From contig JABAQR010000024.1 of the NCBI GenBank assembly GCA_019187485.1, forward strand, positions 1 to 64,000: DNA of 64,000 bases. Reading direction: 5' to 3'. This document shows positions 1 to 9,254 of the stretch, in pieces; the first letter of the stretch is position 1; every line of letters starts with the position of its first letter. Both the position numbers and the translations under genes were made by a program. The notes beneath the pieces were generated by a model. The model saw only the letters and a program-made list of their open reading frames with translations, ran no database searches and was not told the origin of the DNA. The DNA is from Lysobacterales bacterium (GTDB lineage: Bacteria > Pseudomonadota > Gammaproteobacteria > Xanthomonadales > SZUA-5).

Positions 1-258
1 AAAGAATTGCTATCTATTGGGCAAAGTCTGAATGCGTGCCACTACACGCAAGTTTCCGAGAGTGACCCGTTGAGGCAGCTAAGTCATTGAACGGGCGAGC
101 ACGGGAGGTGGCTGGATGGACGCTTGGAGCTGGAAAGGTGTCGAACTCGGGTTGACCGTCTCCATGTCGGGCATCGACACATTCGGGCGGATCGCCAGGC
201 TCGGCGCCACCCGGGTGACTTTCGCCAGGCCCAGCGCCGACAGGATGCGGATCGGGAT
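1..258. other. Left-edge stretch without a supported gene
   Basis: No convincing complete gene is visible. On the minus strand, the reading frame of the amidase stays open after its TAA stop down to a TAG at 79-81, giving about 59 further codons with a plausible but unrecognised composition. No good start codon or ribosome binding site introduces that extension. It could be the remnant of a longer amidase C-terminus or simply a chance open frame in GC-rich DNA. Confidence 0.4.
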
Positions 259-807
259 TTACGCCATCCGCCGCGCCAGCCCGCAAGCCGCAAGCACCCG
301 GTCCCACGGGAACATCGGTCCAGGGTCGCGCTTGCGGCGCACGCGCAGCGTCGGATCGTCCTGCGCCGGCAACTCGCTGGTGTCCAGATCCTCGTGGCCG
401 GCGATGTTCGCGAGCGCGGGACAGCGGGTGCGCAGCTCGGCGATCAGCGCGATCAGCGCGTCGATCTGCGCGTCTGGGTATGGCTCGGTCATCTGCTGGT
501 GCTGCGAGTGCAGCCAGTCGGGCCAGCGCCCGGTGTTCACCAACTCGATGCCGATCGATTGCGGGTTCCAGCCGCGCGTATGGTGGGCGATGCGCGTGAC
601 CGGCACGTATTCTTCGCAGCGGCCGTCGCGGTCAATGTAGTAGTGGCCGCTGTTACCGCTGCCACTCGCGTACACCGTCCGTTCGCCATAGCGGCGCGCG
701 TGCGCCAGATCGGGCAGCTCGGTGCAGTGGATCACCACCAGCCGTACGTCGTCGATGCGGCGTGCTTCGAGGCGGTCGACATAGGGCAGCGGGTGGTTGA
801 GGTACAT
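259..807 (-). CDS. AmpD-like N-acetylmuramoyl-L-alanine amidase
   Basis: A 182-residue zinc amidase of the Amidase_2 (AmpD/PGRP) fold, expected to cut the bond between N-acetylmuramic acid and L-alanine in peptidoglycan or its recycled fragments. The zinc ligands are visible in the family pattern: His27 in VVIHCTE, a histidine in AHHTRGWN (residues 74-81) and Asp161 in DPGPMF. The IGIELVN strand (85-91) is also typical. No signal peptide is seen, which fits a cytosolic recycling enzyme, though the DPGP motif is shared with phage and secreted amidases. It is divergent from the hydrolase gene to its right. Identity as AmpD itself is not certain. Confidence 0.85.
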   Translation of the reverse strand: MYLNHPLPYVDRLEARRIDDVRLVVIHCTELPDLAHARRYGERTVYASGSGNSGHYYIDRDGRCEEYVPVTRIAHHTRGWNPQSIGIELVNTGRWPDWLHSQHQQMTEPYPDAQIDALIALIAELRTRCPALANIAGHEDLDTSELPAQDDPTLRVRRKRDPGPMFPWDRVLAACGLARRMA

Positions 808-938
808 GAATGCGCGCGAATCGGTCGGCTGCCGCTAGGATAGGACGCGCGGTGGTGTCGCGCGCCGCGTTCCTGCATGGTTTTCCTGCGGGAGCGCCGC
901 GCGCCGCGGCCGCATCCTCGCCTCGCACGGAAGCCCCG

Positions 939-1451
939 GTGTCCTCCCAGCCACGCGCCCATGTGATCCTCTCGCACGGCATGGAGAGCGGTCCTCAGGC
1001 GACCAAGGTCGCGCGTCTGGCCGCGGTCGCCGAATCGCGAGCTTGCAGCAGCGAGCGCGTCGACGATGTCGGCATCATCGATCCGCTACGGCGGCTCGAT
1101 CGCCTGCTGGCGAAGATCGACGCCGCTCCGCGGCCGCTGTTGCTGGTCGGCTCCAGCCTGGGCGCCTATGTATCGGGCCTGGCCTCCTTGCAGCGCGAGA
1201 TCGCCGGCTTGTTCCTGCTGGCGCCGCCGGTGCGCGTGCCGGGGGTGCCGGACTTGCAGGTGCGCGCGCGCCGGATCGTGATCGTGCACGGCTGGCGCGA
1301 CGAACTGATCGCGCCCGAAGAGGTCTACGCGTTGTCGCTGCACGCGCGCGCGACGCTGCATCTGTACGATGATGGCCACCGCCTGAGCGAGGTCGTGCCC
1401 TCGATCGAGCGCGACTTTGCGGCCTTCCTCGATCTGGTGCTGTCGGAGTGA
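939..1451 (+). CDS. Small alpha/beta hydrolase
   Basis: A compact serine hydrolase of about 170 residues with an intact catalytic triad: Ser73 in the nucleophile elbow GSSLGAY, Asp121 in GWRDELI and His147 in DDGHR. It resembles the small YqiA/DUF-type alpha/beta hydrolases, whose substrates are mostly unknown. The frame stays open back to an ATG at 810, only two bases from the divergent amidase start, so I prefer GTG 939, which leaves room for promoters and starts just before the first conserved strand; the start is uncertain. Its TGA overlaps the GTG of the downstream rRNA methylase gene, indicating translational coupling. Confidence 0.75.
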   Translation: MSSQPRAHVILSHGMESGPQATKVARLAAVAESRACSSERVDDVGIIDPLRRLDRLLAKIDAAPRPLLLVGSSLGAYVSGLASLQREIAGLFLLAPPVRVPGVPDLQVRARRIVIVHGWRDELIAPEEVYALSLHARATLHLYDDGHRLSEVVPSIERDFAAFLDLVLSE

Positions 1452-3580
1452 GCGCGCTGCCCTGGTTCGCCAGTTGTGCGCGCGGGCTGGAGCCGCTGCT
1501 GGCTCGCGAGCTCATCGAATTCGGGGCCTGCGAGGTGCGCGAGACCGTCGCCGGGGTGGCGTGCAGCGCGACGCTGGAACAGGGCTACCGGATCGGCTAC
1601 TGCGCGCGCCTGCCCAGTCGCTGGCTGCTGCGCCTGGCGGAGGTGGAACTCGAGGACTCCGAACAGTTGTACGCGGTCGCGCGCGCGCTGCCCTGGCACC
1701 GGCATTTCGGCAGCGGTGAGCGCTTCGCGGTGCACATCGCCGGCAAATCCACGCTGTACCGCGACAGCCGTTTCGCGATGTTGCGGGTCAAGGACGCCAT
1801 CGCCGATCACTTCCGCGAGCACGAGGGCGCTCGACCGTCGGTCGATGCCGAATCTCCGGATGCGAGGGTGCATGTGGTGCTCAAGGGCGCGCACGCGGCG
1901 ATTTCGCTGGACCTGGTCGGCGGCGCCCTGCACGAACGCGGTTACCGCCAGCCCGGGCACGACGCACCGATCAAGGAGAACCTTGCGGCCGGCCTGCTGC
2001 TGCGGTCTGGCTGGCCGCAGATCGCTGCGGCCGGCGGTGCCATCGTCGACCCCTTCTGCGGTGGCGGCACGCTGTTGGTCGAGGCGCTGTGGATGGCGGC
2101 AGCCGTTCCGGCGCAATGGCTGCGCGTGCATTTCGCCTGGGAACGCTGGCGCGGTCACGATGCCGCGCTGTGGGAGCGCGTGCGCAATGCCGCAGATGCC
2201 GCCGCACAGGCCGGAATCGAAGCGTTGCAGTTGCGTGCTTTCGGCAGCGATTCCGATCCGGCCGCAGTCCGTCTGGCGCGGGCGCAGGTGCAGGCGGCGC
2301 GCGTGGCCGGATGCTGCCAGTTGCAAGTGCTCGACGCGCGCAGGCTCGTCGTGCCGGCCGGCCGCGAGCTCGGCCTGGTGACCGCCAACCTGCCCTACGG
2401 TGAGCGCCTCGGCTCCGAGCGCGAACTGATGCCGCTACACCGCGAGTTCGGGGCCGCGTTGCAGCACAGCTTCGGCGACTGGCGCTTCGGTCTGCTCGCC
2501 GGCAGCGAGGCGCTCGCGCGCGCCACCGGGCTGCGCGCCGACAAGGTGCACAAGCTCCTGAACGGCGCGATCGAATGCCTGCTGATCACCGGCGGCGTGC
2601 AGGCTGCCACCGAACGCAGCGAAGGTCCGCCGCGCTTCCGCAGCGCCGGCGCGGAAATGGTCTACAACCGCATCTGCAAGAACCGCAGACGCCTGCAACG
2701 CTGGCTGGCGCGGGAGCGCATCGAGTGTTATCGCGTCTACGACGCCGACCTACCCGAATACGCCGCCGCGATCGACGTCTACGGCGACCGTCTGCACATC
2801 CAGGAATACGCGGCGCCAGCCGACATCCCGCTCACGAAGACGCAGGAGCGTCTGCGCGATCTGGTCCACGCAGCGACCCGCGCCTACGACTTTCCGCCCG
2901 AGCGCGTCTACCTGAAACAGCGCCGCAGCCAGTCGCCGGATGCGCAGTACCGACGCCGGGATCAGAGCGGCGAGTTCTTCGTCGTCGCCGAGGCCGGCGC
3001 ACGCTTCGAGGTCAACCTGCAGGACTATCTCGACAGTGGGTTGTTCCTCGACGGTCGTCGGATCCGCGAATGGATCGGTGCCGCTGCGCGCGGGCTGCGC
3101 TTTCTCAATCTGTTCTGCTACACCGGCTCGGCCACGGTCGCCGCCGCACTCGGCGGCGCGCGCGCGAGCGTCGGCGTGGACCTGTCGCCGACCTACATCG
3201 GTTGGGCCGAGCGCAATTTCCGACTGAACGCTCTGGATCTGCGTCGCCACCGTCTGGTGCAGGACGACGCGGTCCGCTGGCTGGCGCAGTGTCGCGAGAC
3301 TTTCGACCTGATCTACGTGGATCCGCCGACCTTTTCGAACTCCAAGCGTACCCCCACGGTGTTCGACGTGCAGCGCGATCACGCGGCGCTGCTGCGCGCG
3401 GCGCTGCGATGCCTGGCACCGGGTGGACGCGTGCTGTTCGTCTGCAATCTGCGCCGTTTCAAACTCGACCCCGCACTCACCGGCATCGCGCTGATCGACG
3501 AGGTCACCGCGGCCAGCATCCCGCCCGATTTCACCCGCGACCCGCGCATTCATCACGCGTACTGGTTGCGACAGCGGTAG
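1448..3580 (+). CDS. rlmL: Bifunctional 23S rRNA methyltransferase RlmKL
   Basis: A 710-residue fusion of two SAM-dependent methyltransferases. The family makes m2G2445 (RlmL half) and m7G2069 (RlmK half) in 23S rRNA domain V. The N-terminal part has a THUMP-like region followed by a methylase core with a GGGT SAM loop (FCGGGTLLVEAL) and catalytic NLPYG. The C-terminal half has its own SAM-binding region (FCYTGSATVAAA) and a YVDPPTFSNS motif. Length matches the gammaproteobacterial fusion (about 700 residues). GTG start overlapping the stop of the upstream hydrolase gene. High confidence for the family; positions of modified bases are taken from E. coli. Confidence 0.95.
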   Translation: MSALPWFASCARGLEPLLARELIEFGACEVRETVAGVACSATLEQGYRIGYCARLPSRWLLRLAEVELEDSEQLYAVARALPWHRHFGSGERFAVHIAGKSTLYRDSRFAMLRVKDAIADHFREHEGARPSVDAESPDARVHVVLKGAHAAISLDLVGGALHERGYRQPGHDAPIKENLAAGLLLRSGWPQIAAAGGAIVDPFCGGGTLLVEALWMAAAVPAQWLRVHFAWERWRGHDAALWERVRNAADAAAQAGIEALQLRAFGSDSDPAAVRLARAQVQAARVAGCCQLQVLDARRLVVPAGRELGLVTANLPYGERLGSERELMPLHREFGAALQHSFGDWRFGLLAGSEALARATGLRADKVHKLLNGAIECLLITGGVQAATERSEGPPRFRSAGAEMVYNRICKNRRRLQRWLARERIECYRVYDADLPEYAAAIDVYGDRLHIQEYAAPADIPLTKTQERLRDLVHAATRAYDFPPERVYLKQRRSQSPDAQYRRRDQSGEFFVVAEAGARFEVNLQDYLDSGLFLDGRRIREWIGAAARGLRFLNLFCYTGSATVAAALGGARASVGVDLSPTYIGWAERNFRLNALDLRRHRLVQDDAVRWLAQCRETFDLIYVDPPTFSNSKRTPTVFDVQRDHAALLRAALRCLAPGGRVLFVCNLRRFKLDPALTGIALIDEVTAASIPPDFTRDPRIHHAYWLRQR

Positions 3581-3746
3581 CGGCGATGGCGGTGTCCTCG
3601 CCGACTTGCGGCATTGCGGATGGCCGCGGCGCTCCGGCGTCAAAACCCTGAACGCGCATGGGCGCTCCTCGGTTTTTCACCCTCGATTCAGCCCATCGGC
3701 GTACGCTCGTCCCGGCAACCCGCGGTGCGGGCGTGGAGGGGCGACG

Positions 3747-4295
3747 ATGCGTACCTGGGCTTGGATTCTGGCGTTGGCACTGGCGGGCTTTGCGGATCAT
3801 GCGAACGCGGCAGACTGGTCGGTCGGCTGGTCCGACCGTGGCCGCGGTGGCGAATGGTTCATCGGCTACGACCGTCACGGCGACCATGGGCATACCAGTT
3901 TCGGATGGTCGGTACCTGGTTGGCGTTACTTCGGCGACGGCTACGGCCCAGGCTACGCGTATGGCCGTGGATACGGATACGGCAATGGTTACGGCTACCG
4001 CGCCACCTGGAATGCCATCGGTTATCGCCGCCTCTGGGATTGCCATTACGACTGTGGCTATCGCCACGCTTACCACGCCCCGGCCTACGGCTACGGCTAC
4101 GGCTATCGCTTCCGGAGCACGGACTGGCGCCATCCGGACCACGGTCATCGGTACGGGCGCTGGGATCGCCATGATCGCTACGATCGCCACGATCATCGCG
4201 CCTATCGCCATTCGCGTTACGAGCCCGAGTACCGGTATCGCCGCGATGGCCATGGCGAGAGCGCCTGGGAACGCGCACGTCGGCACGTCGATTAG
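3747..4295 (+). CDS. Exported Gly/Tyr/His-rich low-complexity protein
   Basis: A protein of 182 residues whose function I do not recognise. It begins with a clear signal peptide (MRTWAWILALALAGFADHANA, cleavage before ADW). The mature part is first Gly/Tyr-rich, with GYGYGxGYGY runs around residues 70-90 and 110-125, then strongly charged with HDRYDRHDHR-type repeats to the end. Two Cys (LWDCHYDCGY) lie in the middle. The ATG at 3747 has a GAGGGG Shine-Dalgarno eight bases upstream and directly precedes the signal sequence; the frame is open further upstream but without these signs. Such composition suggests an envelope or secreted metal-binding or structural protein, but this is inference from composition alone. 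Confidence 0.7.
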   Translation: MRTWAWILALALAGFADHANAADWSVGWSDRGRGGEWFIGYDRHGDHGHTSFGWSVPGWRYFGDGYGPGYAYGRGYGYGNGYGYRATWNAIGYRRLWDCHYDCGYRHAYHAPAYGYGYGYRFRSTDWRHPDHGHRYGRWDRHDRYDRHDHRAYRHSRYEPEYRYRRDGHGESAWERARRHVD

Positions 4296-4632
4296 CCCAT
4301 CTTTGCCACCCAAAAATACCTTTCAGAACAGTACATTGGGTGGCTTCCCCCGGCGTGGGGCACTACAGGATGGCTTTCGCAGGCCGCGTTCTGGGCGGAC
4401 GTGGCGCTTCCTGATGCCGCCGGGTTTGTGGTCGAGACCGAGAGCCTGGTAGATCGCGGCGGTGGCGGGCTGCGCACTGGTGTTCGAGCGCTTGCGCCGG
4501 CCGCGCTGGCGCGCCCCGCGGGCGCGCCTGGCGACGGCGGCCGACCTCGGGCAGTGCTGACTTCCGGCGGTTGAGCGGCGCGCACCGGTCCCGTACAGTC
4601 GCGCGCCCCAATCGCCGCCGCCGCACATCCCG
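4296..4632. other. 337-bp intergenic gap
   Basis: This gap separates the Gly/Tyr/His-rich exported protein from the S46 peptidase gene. Minus-strand frames of about 100 codons cross it, but they have Arg/Pro/Ala-rich shadow composition, no ribosome binding site and no recognisable motif. The first 50 bases after the stop are relatively AT-rich (poly-A and T-rich stretches) and may hold a termination signal. The segment just before 4633 has no clear Shine-Dalgarno. I see nothing else definable. Confidence 0.5.
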
Positions 4633-6795
4633 ATGAAGAAGGGGATCCTCGCCACGCTGCTGGCCATGTGCACCCAGGTCCACGCCGTCGAAGGCATGTG
4701 GCAGCCGCACCAGTTGCCGGCGATCGAAGCGCAGTTGCGCGAGGCTGGCATCGCGGTCGACCCGAAGCAGTTGTCGGACCTGACGCGCTACCCGATGAAC
4801 GCGGTCATCAGCCTCGGCTTCTGCACCGCTTCCTTCGTCTCGCCGATGGGGCTTGTGGTCACCAACCACCACTGCGCCTACGGCTCCATCCAGTACGCGT
4901 CGACGCCGGAACGCAACCTGCTCCAGCAGGGCTTCCTGGCGAACACCCTCGGCGAGGAGCTGCCGGCGGAGCCGACGCTGCGCATCTGGGTGACCGAGTC
5001 GATCCGCGAAGTCACCGACCAGGTGCGCGCCGGGCTCGAGGACACCCAGGACGGCGCTGCGCGCTTCGATGCGATCGACCGCGCGCAAAAGACCCTGGTG
5101 GCGCAGTGCGAGGCCGACAAGAGCTACCGCTGCCAAGTCCATGTGTTCCACGGCGGCGCCCAGTACTTCCTGGTCCGCCAGTTGCAGATCCGCGATGTGC
5201 GCCTGGTGTACGCGCCGGCCTCGGCGATCGGCCGCTTCGGTGGCGATGTCGACAACTGGATCTGGCCGCGCCACACCGGCGATTTCGCCTACTACCGCGC
5301 CTACGTCGGCCCGGACGGCAAGCCCGCGGACTACAGCGAAGCGAACGTGCCCTACCGCCCGAAAGCGCACCTCAAGGTGCAGCCAGCGGGCCTCGAGGAA
5401 GGCGATTTCGCGATGATCGCCGGCTACCCGGGTCGCACCAACCGCTACCGGCTGTCGGAAGAAGTCAGCGATGCGATCGAGTGGCAGTACCCGAAGCTGA
5501 TCGAGCGCCTGCGTGCCGCGCTCGCCATCATCGACGAGCAGACCCGCGGACGTGAGGACGCGGCGATCAAGTACGCGAGCAACGTTTCCCAGCTCAACAA
5601 TGCGCTGAAGAACTACCAGGGCAACCTCGACGGCTTCCGCAAGATCGACGCGGTCGCCGCCAAGGCCGGAGAGGAGCGGCGCATCCTGGAGTGGGCCGCC
5701 GCGCATGACCAGGCCGCCGGCATCGCCGGCTTCGAGGCGCTGAAGGCGCAACTGGCGCAGCAGCGCACCACGCGCGAGCGCGACCAGTTGCTGACGCTGC
5801 TGGACGGCATGCCGCTGTACGCGGCGGCACGCGACCTCAACCGGCTGGCGATCGAGCGCGAAAAGGAGGACGCCCTGCGCGAGGCCGGCTACCAGCAGCG
5901 CGACGAGCCGCGCCTGCAGGGACGTCTGCAGCAGCTCGACCGGCGCTGGGATCCGCAGGTCGACCGAGCGTTGATGCAGTGGCTGCTCGGCCAGTTCATC
6001 GCCCTGCCGCAGGCCGAACGCATCCCCGAGCTCGACCGCTGGATTGCCGGCGGCGAGGGCGAGGCGACCGCCGGGCAGCTCGCCGCGCGCCTCGATGCGC
6101 TCTACGCCGGAACGCAGTTCGCAGACGCGGACAAGCGCATGGCCTGGTTCAACGCGAAGCGGCGCGAGATCGAATCCGCGGATGACAGCGCGTTGGCCTT
6201 CGCGCGCGCCTTGCTGCCGGCGGTGCTGCGCATCGAGGCGGAGACCCAGCAGTTCCAGGGCGAGGAGACCCGCAACCGCCCCGCCTGGATGGCCACGCGC
6301 ATCGCCTACGCGCAGGCACAGGGTCGCGAGTTGTACGCCGACGCGAACGCCTCGCTGCGCATTACCTTCGGCAATGTGCAGGGCTATGTGCCGCGCGATG
6401 GCGTGCGTTACGAGAGCTTCACCGACCTCGCCGGCATCGTCGAGAAACACACGGGCAGCGATCCCTTCGATGCGACCGCGCACCAGCTCGACGCGATCCG
6501 CGAACGCCGCTTCGGGCCGTATGCAGTGGATGGCAGCGTACCGGTCAATTTCGTCGCCGACCTGGACATCACCGGTGGCAATTCCGGCTCGCCGGTGCTG
6601 AATGCACGCGCCGAACTGGTCGGGCTGGCCTTCGATGGCAATTACGAGGCGATCAGCTCCGGCTGGTTGTTCAACCCGGTGCTGACCCGCACCATCGGCG
6701 TCGACGTGCGCTACATGCTGTGGGTGATGGACGCCGTCGACGGCGCCCAGCGCCTGCTCGAAGAGATGGGGTTGAAGCCGGCGTTCGGGCGTTGA
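4633..6795 (+). CDS. S46-family dipeptidyl-peptidase (DPP7-like)
   Basis: A 720-residue chymotrypsin-fold exopeptidase of MEROPS family S46, which removes dipeptides from peptide N-termini in the periplasm and feeds peptide catabolism. Residues 1-18 form a signal peptide ending VHA. The triad is visible: His80 in TNHHCAYG, an Asp in GGDVDNW (residues 205-207) and Ser651 in GGNSGSP. Gly669 in FDGNYE sits where DPP7 has Gly (hydrophobic P1 preference) and DPP11 has Arg (acidic P1), so I infer DPP7-type specificity. Length (about 710-720) is normal. S46 enzymes occur mainly in Bacteroidetes and Lysobacterales, which supports the taxonomic reading. Confidence 0.93.
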   Translation: MKKGILATLLAMCTQVHAVEGMWQPHQLPAIEAQLREAGIAVDPKQLSDLTRYPMNAVISLGFCTASFVSPMGLVVTNHHCAYGSIQYASTPERNLLQQGFLANTLGEELPAEPTLRIWVTESIREVTDQVRAGLEDTQDGAARFDAIDRAQKTLVAQCEADKSYRCQVHVFHGGAQYFLVRQLQIRDVRLVYAPASAIGRFGGDVDNWIWPRHTGDFAYYRAYVGPDGKPADYSEANVPYRPKAHLKVQPAGLEEGDFAMIAGYPGRTNRYRLSEEVSDAIEWQYPKLIERLRAALAIIDEQTRGREDAAIKYASNVSQLNNALKNYQGNLDGFRKIDAVAAKAGEERRILEWAAAHDQAAGIAGFEALKAQLAQQRTTRERDQLLTLLDGMPLYAAARDLNRLAIEREKEDALREAGYQQRDEPRLQGRLQQLDRRWDPQVDRALMQWLLGQFIALPQAERIPELDRWIAGGEGEATAGQLAARLDALYAGTQFADADKRMAWFNAKRREIESADDSALAFARALLPAVLRIEAETQQFQGEETRNRPAWMATRIAYAQAQGRELYADANASLRITFGNVQGYVPRDGVRYESFTDLAGIVEKHTGSDPFDATAHQLDAIRERRFGPYAVDGSVPVNFVADLDITGGNSGSPVLNARAELVGLAFDGNYEAISSGWLFNPVLTRTIGVDVRYMLWVMDAVDGAQRLLEEMGLKPAFGR

Positions 6796-6832
6796 GAACG
6801 CTCAAGACGGCGAACCCGCAAGAGGTCCGCGT

Positions 6833-6887
6833 GGTTCCTGGTGGTTGTTGGCCGGGAAAGGCGGAGACCCGGGCTCCACCAGAAACC
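6833..6887. repeat. Degenerate hairpin between S46 peptidase and permease
   Basis: A 12-base arm GGTTCCTGGTGG (6833-6844) is matched by CCACCAGAAACC (6876-6887), complementary at 11 of 12 positions, around a 31-base loop. The left arm sits in a GGTT-rich, heptad-like stretch similar to the left arm at 41038-41063. It may be a decayed member of the mirrored tandem-repeat elements described at other gaps, or an ordinary transcription terminator without a T-tract. Confidence 0.35.
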
Positions 6888-6951
6888 AGGTGCCGGGAGC
6901 CAACGACCGAGCTGCAATCAGACAACGCCACTTCTACCCGACCCGAACCTC

Positions 6952-8217
6952 ATGCCGAAGGCCCAGTATCCGCACGAACTCGCCAACTGGGCGCTGGTCA
7001 GCGTGGGCCTGGGAGCGGTCGAAGGGGCGGTGGCGGCTGCCTGGGTCAAGGCGCGCCATGGCGAGGCTGTCGCACCGTGGTTGGGGGATCTCGCGGTGGC
7101 GCTGGTCGCCGGGGCACCGGCCTTCGCCAACATCGCGAGTTTCCTGTTCGCCGCGCACCAGTTGGGGCGCGACAAGATCGCATGGACGGTACGCTGGCAG
7201 ACGCTGACGTTGCTCAGTGTGGGCCTGCTCGCGGCGGTGCCTGCGGGTGTGGGCGGTCTGCTGCTGGCGGTGCTGCTGGTGATCCTGGCGCGGATTGGCT
7301 GGGTCGGCGTGATCACCCTGCGCGCAGTGGTCTGGCGCCGCAATTTCCCGGACGCGGCGCGGGCGCGCCTGGCTTCACGGCTGTCGGCGCTGAATGCCCT
7401 GCTGATGGCCGCCAGCGGCGCCTCGCTGGGCTGGTTGATCGGGCATGCGCCGGGCTGGATTCCAGCGTATTTCGCGGCGGTCGGAGCCATCGGCCTGATT
7501 GGCGCCTGGCGCTACCGGCGCTTGCGTCTGCGCGGCCACGCCCTGCTGCGCGCGCGCGAGCTGGCGGCGCGCGCGGACGCCGACCTCAAGCCCTCGCTCG
7601 CCTCCTTCCGCAAGGTGCTGGCGAACGACCCGGTCTACCGCCGCTACATGCAAAGCATGTTCGTGTTCGGGTCCGGCAACCTGATGCTGCCGGCGCCCTT
7701 GCTGATCGTGTTCGGCGAGCGCCTGGGGCTGACGCCCTTCATGCAGGTGCTGTTGCTCGGGACCTTGCCGCTGGTGGTGCTGCCGGTCGCGATCCTCGCC
7801 TGGGCGCGCTACTACGACCGTGTCCACATCATCGAATTCCGCAGCGTGCATGCGTGGAGCTTCGTGGGTGCCAGCGTCGCCTTCTTCGCCGGCTGCGTCG
7901 GCGGTGGCCTGGCGTGGCTGCTCGCCGGGTCGATCCTGCTCGGCATTGCCTACGCCGGTGGTCAGCTCGGCTGGAACCTCGGTCACAACGATTTCGCGAG
8001 GCCCGAGCAGGCGGCGCTGTACATGGGCGTGCACGTGACCCTGACCGGCATGCGCGGTCTCGCTGCCCCGCTGGTTGGCGTCGTGCTCTACCGCGGCGTC
8101 GAGGAACTCTGGCCGGGCCACGGCGAGTGGTCGCTGATCGTGCCGGTACTGTTGAATGCGACTGGTGCGCTGAGTTTCATCCGGCTGCGGCGGGCGTACC
8201 GGCGGTCGCGCGTGTGA
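6952..8217 (+). CDS. Major-facilitator-like permease
   Basis: A 421-residue polytopic inner-membrane protein with about 12 hydrophobic segments in two halves separated by a charged loop (around residues 185-225, RYRRLRLRGHALLRARE). This is the MFS layout, but no subfamily signature or substrate motif is recognised. ATG 6952 is chosen because membrane segments start soon after it; the frame is open for 37 low-quality codons upstream. Its TGA overlaps the GTG start of miaA (GTGA), so the two are probably translationally coupled, although no functional link is known. Confidence 0.75.
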   Translation: MPKAQYPHELANWALVSVGLGAVEGAVAAAWVKARHGEAVAPWLGDLAVALVAGAPAFANIASFLFAAHQLGRDKIAWTVRWQTLTLLSVGLLAAVPAGVGGLLLAVLLVILARIGWVGVITLRAVVWRRNFPDAARARLASRLSALNALLMAASGASLGWLIGHAPGWIPAYFAAVGAIGLIGAWRYRRLRLRGHALLRARELAARADADLKPSLASFRKVLANDPVYRRYMQSMFVFGSGNLMLPAPLLIVFGERLGLTPFMQVLLLGTLPLVVLPVAILAWARYYDRVHIIEFRSVHAWSFVGASVAFFAGCVGGGLAWLLAGSILLGIAYAGGQLGWNLGHNDFARPEQAALYMGVHVTLTGMRGLAAPLVGVVLYRGVEELWPGHGEWSLIVPVLLNATGALSFIRLRRAYRRSRV

Positions 8218-9155
8218 CGGCGCCGTCCCCACTCCTTTGTCTGGTCGGCCCCACCGCCGTCGGCAAGACCGCGCTGGCGCTGGAGTTGGCCGGGCGTCAC
8301 GCGGCGGAGATCGTGTCGGTGGATTCCGCGCTCGCCTACCGCGGCATGGACATCGGCAGCGCCAAGCCCGGCCCGGCCGAGCGTGCGCGCGTGCGCCACT
8401 GGCTGATCGACGTGCGCGAGCCGACGCAGCCGTGGTCGGCTGCCGAGTTCGTCGCCGAGGCCGAGGCCGCGATCGCCGACATCGAGGCGCGCGGACGGCG
8501 ACCGCTGCTGGTCGGCGGCACCATGCTGTACCTGCGCGCGCTGCTGCAGGGGCTGTCGCAACTGCCGGCGGCCGATCCGGCGATCCGCGCCGAGCTCGCC
8601 GCCGAACTGGCGGCGCGCGGAGCGACCGCACTGCACGCAGACCTGGCGCGCGTGGATCCGGTCGCGGCCGCGCGCATCCACCCCAACGATCCACAGCGCT
8701 TGCTGCGCGCGCTCGAGGTCTGGCGCCAGACCGGCAGGCCGTTGAGCGCTCTGCAGGGCGCGTGGAAATCCGCGCCGCGGCGGCCGGGGCTGCTGCTGGC
8801 GCTGGCGCCGGCCGACCGCGGCCTGCTGCACCGGCGCATCGCCGAGCGCTTCGACCAGATGCTCGCCGCAGGCTTCCTCGACGAGGTGCGCGCGCTGATG
8901 GTGCGTCCTGGCGTGCACCGCGAGCTGCCGGCGATGCGTGCGGTCGGCTACCGCCAGGCCTGGGGACACCTGGCCGGCGAATACGACCTCGTGCGTTGCC
9001 GCGAACTGGCGATCCACGCCACCCGCCAGCTCGCCAAACGCCAATTGACCTGGCTGCGCGGCACGCCGGGCGTGGCGTGGTTCGACCCCACCGATCCGGC
9101 GCAACGGGCGGCAGCGCTTGCGCGCGCCGCTGCGGCGCTCGATTGCGTGCGCTGA
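8214..9155 (+). CDS. miaA: tRNA dimethylallyltransferase MiaA
   Basis: A 313-residue enzyme that transfers dimethylallyl from DMAPP to N6 of A37 in tRNAs reading UNN codons. The P-loop GPTAVGKT lies at residues 12-19, followed by VDSALAYRGMDIGSAKP (DSxxxYRxMDIGtaKP family signature), the GGTMLYLRALL motif and the C-terminal AVGYRQAW and ATRQLAKRQLTWLR motifs that bind tRNA and DMAPP. GTG start overlaps the stop of the permease gene. It is followed by hfq and hflX, the classic gammaproteobacterial miaA-hfq-hflX order. The long open frame extending to 6720 upstream is a shadow of the permease gene. Confidence 0.97.
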   Translation: MTAPSPLLCLVGPTAVGKTALALELAGRHAAEIVSVDSALAYRGMDIGSAKPGPAERARVRHWLIDVREPTQPWSAAEFVAEAEAAIADIEARGRRPLLVGGTMLYLRALLQGLSQLPAADPAIRAELAAELAARGATALHADLARVDPVAAARIHPNDPQRLLRALEVWRQTGRPLSALQGAWKSAPRRPGLLLALAPADRGLLHRRIAERFDQMLAAGFLDEVRALMVRPGVHRELPAMRAVGYRQAWGHLAGEYDLVRCRELAIHATRQLAKRQLTWLRGTPGVAWFDPTDPAQRAAALARAAAALDCVR

Positions 9156-9254
9156 TACACTGGGAATCGTCCGCGGCTTGCATGCCGGCCGGTGCCCGCT
9201 GCGCCCCGGGGCCGCGGAAGGACCAAGACCAACAATAAACACGAGAGGGCTTGC

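Noticed and set aside
259-807. Prophage lysis amidase
   Set aside because: No other phage gene is nearby and the neighbours are housekeeping genes.
4323-4632. Minus-strand coding frame in the gap before the S46 peptidase gene
   Set aside because: About 100 Arg/Pro-rich codons without a start signal, ribosome binding site or motif; its start would lie inside the peptidase gene.
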